NCBI GenBank assembly: GCA_026986885.1
Contig: JALSNT010000632.1
Location: forward strand, 1-6,711
Length of the DNA stretch: 6,711 bases
Reading direction: 5' to 3'
Origin: Desulfobulbaceae bacterium
GTDB lineage: Bacteria > Desulfobacterota > Desulfobulbia > Desulfobulbales > Desulfobulbaceae
Under the pieces are notes generated by a model. It saw only the letters and a list, made by a program, of their open reading frames with translations, was not told the origin of the DNA and ran no database searches. Below are positions 3,646 to 6,711 of this stretch, in pieces. Position numbers and translations under genes: made by a program. Position 1 is the first letter of the stretch; each line of letters opens with the position of its first letter.

Positions 3646-5970
3646 GTGCAAAAAAACATCCAATCCACTCCGTTTGTCCTCATTTTTCTTATTATTTCAG
3701 CTAATTGTCTATTCCTGCCCACCAAAGGGCTGACGGGGTCCATCCAGGCCGAGGAATGGGAAATTACCGCCGATAAAATAATCCGCTATGAAAATCCGGC
3801 CAGTGTGATTGCGGAAGGCAACGTCGTTCTGAAAAAAACCGAGACTGTAACCCGTAAAAAAAAGGAGCCGGCGGCAACCGACTGGAGCAGTCTCCTCGGT
3901 GAGGAAAACCAGCCTGATGAAGGGAAAGAAAAAAAGCCGGCAATGGTTACCGAAAAGAAAACGCTGACAACCATCAAGGCAGACTGGATTGCCTATGACG
4001 TTGATCTCGGCAAGATTAAGGCCAGGGGCAACCTGCTCATTGATATCGGCCCGGACCAGTTGACTGCCGAATCCGGAACAGTCGACTTAAACAGTGAGAC
4101 CGGTACCTTCCAAAATGCCTCCATCATTCGCCAGTACAAAGATATGCACCTTGAGGGGCGGGTCATTGAAAAAACAGGCGACCTGACATACCATATAAAG
4201 GACGGCTGGATTATTACCTGCAAGGTCAAGGAAGGGGAAACGCCGCCCTGGAGCTTTGCCGCCTCTGATGCGAAAATCACGGAAAACGGCTATGCCTTTT
4301 TAAAAAATGCCACCTTCCGCATTAAAGATGTCCCCGTCCTGTACATGCCCATTATTTTTCTGCCGGCGAAAACCACCCGTCAGACCGGTTTTCTGTTCCC
4401 CTCCGTTGGTCTGTCCGACAGGGACGGCTTTGATTTTACCGCACCTTTTTTCATCAATCTTTCTCCCTCAAGCGATATCACCCTCTATCCTGAATACATC
4501 AGTGAACGGGGTTTTATGGCCGGGGCCGAATTTCGCTACACCAGTGACCCGACCTCCATGGGTTTTTTCATGGCCAATTATCTCAACGATGACCTGAGTG
4601 ACAAGAACGATCCCGATAACGCCGATTATTTTGCCGACGGCGGCTTTAAGCATACCAATCAGGAACGGTACTGGGTACGGGGCAAGGCTGATAAGGACTT
4701 TGGCCTGTGGACCACCCGCCTTGATCTGGACATTGCCTCCGATCTTGATTATCTGACCGAATTCAACAGCGGCATGACCGGCTTTATCACCACCCAGGAC
4801 AGATTTCTCAAGACCTTTGGCCGTGGCTTCCAGAATAAGACCGAGTTAGCCAGAGAGAACACCTTGAAGATACTGCGTTCCTGGGATAACGGTTCCGCCC
4901 TGCAGATCAACTTCCTTGGTATTAACGACCTGCGTGAGCCGCAGACGAGTCCGGATCCCCTCTGGAATCTGCCGATGATAAACTATTCCGGCCTGCTCCC
5001 CGTTTATGACAGCGGGGTGGATTTTTCCTGGAACGCCAACTATACAAATTTCTGGCGGGACAACGGGGTTCGAGCCCAACGATTGGATCTGCCGTTAAAA
5101 TTAATTGCCGGTATTCCTCTGACCCCCTATCTTGAGACGACCGTTGATGCGGGCATCCGTAATACCAGTTACCTGATTGATGATAACGGCGACGACAAAT
5201 GGAAGGATTCCGACACTGAAAATCGTTTTCTGGTTGATTTCGGCGGCAAGGTTGGCGCTAATATGGTGCGTGATTTCGATATCAATGTCGGTGAGATATA
5301 TCGTTGGAATCATACCTTCAGGCCCTCCATATCCTACCGATATACCTCGGATGAAAACCAGGATAACCTGCCGAAATTTGATGATGTCGACAGGGTTGCC
5401 GATCAAAACATCGTCTATTACAACCTGGATAACTTTTTCTCTATTTTCGGTCTGCACAATGGGTCGGAGTACGACAGACAGTACGGCTACCTGAAAATCC
5501 GCCAGGGGTACGATTTCCGCAGTAAGGTAAGTGATACCCCCCTGACCCCTGTAGAGCTGAAAGCCGCTCTCTTCCCGCTCAAAGACTTCCGGATTGTCTA
5601 CCGTTCCGATATTGACGTCTATGGGGCAGGTGTCACACACAATGCCCTGGAAACCGGCTACCGTAACGACAGAGGTGATACCTTTTACCTTGATTATTTC
5701 TCCACTAAAAATACGAGTGCCAATAATACGGAATCCATCAAGGGCGGGGTAAAAGTTTCCCTGCTCTATTCACTGCTTGCCTCATACGATATAGAACGAT
5801 CACTGGAGGACAGCCAGACCATCCAGGAAAATTTCAGCCTCATTTATCAACCATCCTGCTGGTCGGTTGAATTTGCCACCAACTATACACCTGGTAACCA
5901 GAAATACATGCTTATGTTCAGGCTGGCAAATATCGGCAATCCCTTCGGTATAGATCTGCCGGGTATATAG
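3646..5970 (+). CDS. lptD: LPS-assembly protein LptD (OstA/Imp)
   Basis: LptD is the outer-membrane beta-barrel that, with the lipoprotein plug LptE, receives lipopolysaccharide from the periplasmic LptA bridge and inserts it into the outer leaflet. The product is 774 aa, close to the 784 aa of E. coli LptD. A signal peptide has its hydrophobic stretch at about 10-24 and probable cleavage after A35 (SIQA/EEWE). The periplasmic OstA-type beta-jellyroll spans about 36-225 (ITADKI, AEGNVVL, IKADWIAYD, ARGNLLI). The family signature at the jellyroll-barrel junction is clear (DVPVLYMP at 228-235, then QTGFLFPSVGLSD). The rest is a beta-barrel of alternating strands rich in Tyr, Asp and Asn. Two things are unusual: a 40-odd-residue charged insertion in the jellyroll (about 64-107), and only two cysteines in the mature chain (C192 and C738). 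It starts with GTG. No LptE gene is visible here. A DHH-family gene follows after 116 nt. Confidence 0.96.
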   Translation: MQKNIQSTPFVLIFLIISANCLFLPTKGLTGSIQAEEWEITADKIIRYENPASVIAEGNVVLKKTETVTRKKKEPAATDWSSLLGEENQPDEGKEKKPAMVTEKKTLTTIKADWIAYDVDLGKIKARGNLLIDIGPDQLTAESGTVDLNSETGTFQNASIIRQYKDMHLEGRVIEKTGDLTYHIKDGWIITCKVKEGETPPWSFAASDAKITENGYAFLKNATFRIKDVPVLYMPIIFLPAKTTRQTGFLFPSVGLSDRDGFDFTAPFFINLSPSSDITLYPEYISERGFMAGAEFRYTSDPTSMGFFMANYLNDDLSDKNDPDNADYFADGGFKHTNQERYWVRGKADKDFGLWTTRLDLDIASDLDYLTEFNSGMTGFITTQDRFLKTFGRGFQNKTELARENTLKILRSWDNGSALQINFLGINDLREPQTSPDPLWNLPMINYSGLLPVYDSGVDFSWNANYTNFWRDNGVRAQRLDLPLKLIAGIPLTPYLETTVDAGIRNTSYLIDDNGDDKWKDSDTENRFLVDFGGKVGANMVRDFDINVGEIYRWNHTFRPSISYRYTSDENQDNLPKFDDVDRVADQNIVYYNLDNFFSIFGLHNGSEYDRQYGYLKIRQGYDFRSKVSDTPLTPVELKAALFPLKDFRIVYRSDIDVYGAGVTHNALETGYRNDRGDTFYLDYFSTKNTSANNTESIKGGVKVSLLYSLLASYDIERSLEDSQTIQENFSLIYQPSCWSVEFATNYTPGNQKYMLMFRLANIGNPFGIDLPGI

Positions 5971-6007
5971 GATTTCTGTTTATTCACCCGTGCTATACCG
6001 ACCAACC

Positions 6008-6033
6008 GTGCCCGCGGTACGCACATCGTTTTT
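6008..6033 (+). terminator. Weak terminator candidate after lptD
   Basis: GTGC (6008-6011) can pair with GCAC (6021-6024) around a 9-nt loop, and TTTTT follows 4 nt later (6029-6033). Four base pairs with a gap before the T run make this poor, so read-through into the DHH gene is quite likely. Confidence 0.15.
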
Positions 6034-6066
6034 CCGCAGGCACTTTTTCAACGGCCGCAAGGCACC

Positions 6067-6080
6067 GGAGGACCACCTCT
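6067..6080 (+). promoter_or_regulatory. Distant Shine-Dalgarno within a small hairpin before the DHH gene
   Basis: GGAGG (6067-6071) is a strong Shine-Dalgarno sequence but lies 15 nt before the ATG at 6087, too far for normal use. It can pair with CCTCT (6076-6080) around the loop ACCA, four Watson-Crick pairs plus one G-U. Folding would hide the site. No in-frame start with better spacing is present. Confidence 0.35.
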
Positions 6081-6086
6081 CCCGCT

Positions 6087-6711
6087 ATGGTATCGTATGA
6101 CGTTTTTAACGGTGATGCCGACGGGATATGCTCCCTGCATCAACTTCGCCTGTCCGAGCCACGACCAGACGCCCAACTGATCACCGGCGTCAAACGTGAC
6201 ATCCGCCTGCTGAAAAAAATACGACATGTGGAAAATTGCAGGATAACGGTTCTTGACGTTTCGCTGGACAGTAATCGCCAACCGCTGCACGAACTGCTTG
6301 ATCACCGAAATACCATTGTCTATATTGATCATCATTTCAGCGGCGATATACCCCAATCTCCTGCTCTGGAAACCCATATAGATCCTGCGCCGCAGACATG
6401 TACCTCAATGATCGTCGATCAATTAATAACCGGCGCCCATCGGCCATGGGCCATTGTCGGCGCATTCGGTGACAATCTTGATGAAACTGCTCTGCAAACG
6501 GCAAATTCCATGGGATTATCACAGACGGAAACCGACAAACTCCGGGAAACCGGTATCCTGCTCAACTATAACGGCTACGGGACCACCCTGGACGATCTTT
6601 TTTTCCCACCGGCGCAGCTCTTCCTCCAGGTTCGGCAGTTTGTCAGCCCATTTGATTTCCACCGTGAATCACCGGCACTGCACACCCTGCGGCAGGGCTA
6701 TCAGGACGACA
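6087..6711 (+). CDS. DHH-family phosphoesterase, N-terminal 208 residues (3' end outside window)
   Basis: The frame is open from ATG 6087 to the window edge. The order of motifs identifies the DHH superfamily of manganese-dependent phosphoesterases (RecJ, oligoribonuclease/pAp phosphatase NrnA and cyclic-dinucleotide phosphodiesterase relatives). Motif I is NGDADG (D10, D12), motif II is VLDVS (D57), the name-giving motif III is IDHH (D81-H83), and motif IV is GAFGDN (D129). All predicted metal ligands are present, so I expect an active cytoplasmic enzyme. The start YDVFNGDADGICSLHQLRL right after the initiator Met fits the family and supports this ATG. The C-terminal substrate domain (DHHA1 or other) lies outside the window, so nucleotide, oligonucleotide or exonuclease specificity cannot be assigned. 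It begins 116 nt after lptD on the same strand without a clear promoter or strong terminator between, so co-transcription is plausible. Confidence 0.9.
   Translation, partial: MVSYDVFNGDADGICSLHQLRLSEPRPDAQLITGVKRDIRLLKKIRHVENCRITVLDVSLDSNRQPLHELLDHRNTIVYIDHHFSGDIPQSPALETHIDPAPQTCTSMIVDQLITGAHRPWAIVGAFGDNLDETALQTANSMGLSQTETDKLRETGILLNYNGYGTTLDDLFFPPAQLFLQVRQFVSPFDFHRESPALHTLRQGYQDD

Noticed and set aside
3488..3733. An 81-residue plus-strand frame overlapping the lptD promoter and signal peptide
   Set aside because: Its ATG lies upstream of the predicted promoter, its composition is Arg/Leu/Ser-rich without a motif, and it overlaps the supported lptD start in another frame.
5101..5640. A 179-residue minus-strand open frame inside lptD
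   Set aside because: It is antisense to the LptD barrel, rich in Ile and Val as expected from reverse-reading Asp/Asn/Tyr codons, and has no domain or start signal.

Overview
The window looks like ordinary chromosomal housekeeping sequence from a Gram-negative bacterium. An LPS-export outer-membrane protein (LptD) shows that the cell has an LPS-bearing outer membrane. Two things suggest Desulfobacterota (former Deltaproteobacteria), perhaps Desulfobulbales: a short-form RNase E/G with a long charged N-terminal extension, and a COG0731-type radical SAM protein with a C-terminal winged-helix-like tail. That placement is an impression from sequence style, not a tested result. I see no insertion sequence, CRISPR array, integrase or other mobile-element hallmark.

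Layout. Positions 1-133 hold the 3' end of an unidentified plus-strand reading frame. It converges on a minus-strand tRNA-Arg(ACG) gene (157-233), whose perfect 14-bp terminator hairpin (107-148) overlaps the end of that frame. The minus strand then carries, in order of transcription, a radical SAM protein (3382 to 2411), a 193-nt spacer with possible RNA hairpins, RNase E/G (2217 to 307), and the tRNA with its own promoter-like sequence. A 263-nt divergent spacer (3383-3645) separates this group from plus-strand lptD (3646-5970). A DHH-family phosphoesterase follows from 6087 and runs off the window.

The divergent spacer holds the clearest protein-gene promoter: a perfect TTGACA, a 17-nt spacer and TACATT. 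It also holds an AT-rich 8-bp inverted repeat. About 20 nt downstream of the predicted lptD start of transcription is a GC-rich foldable element ending in a T-rich tract, which could be an attenuator in the lptD leader.

Functionally the genes cover RNA turnover and rRNA maturation (RNase E/G), translation (tRNA-Arg), outer-membrane biogenesis (LptD), a probable nucleotide or oligonucleotide phosphoesterase (DHH) and a radical SAM enzyme of unknown substrate. They do not form an obvious single pathway. I found no convincing new system. The items most worth a second look are the lptD leader structure, the single-disulfide LptD with an inserted charged loop, and the N-terminal extension of the RNase with a possible membrane-binding helix.
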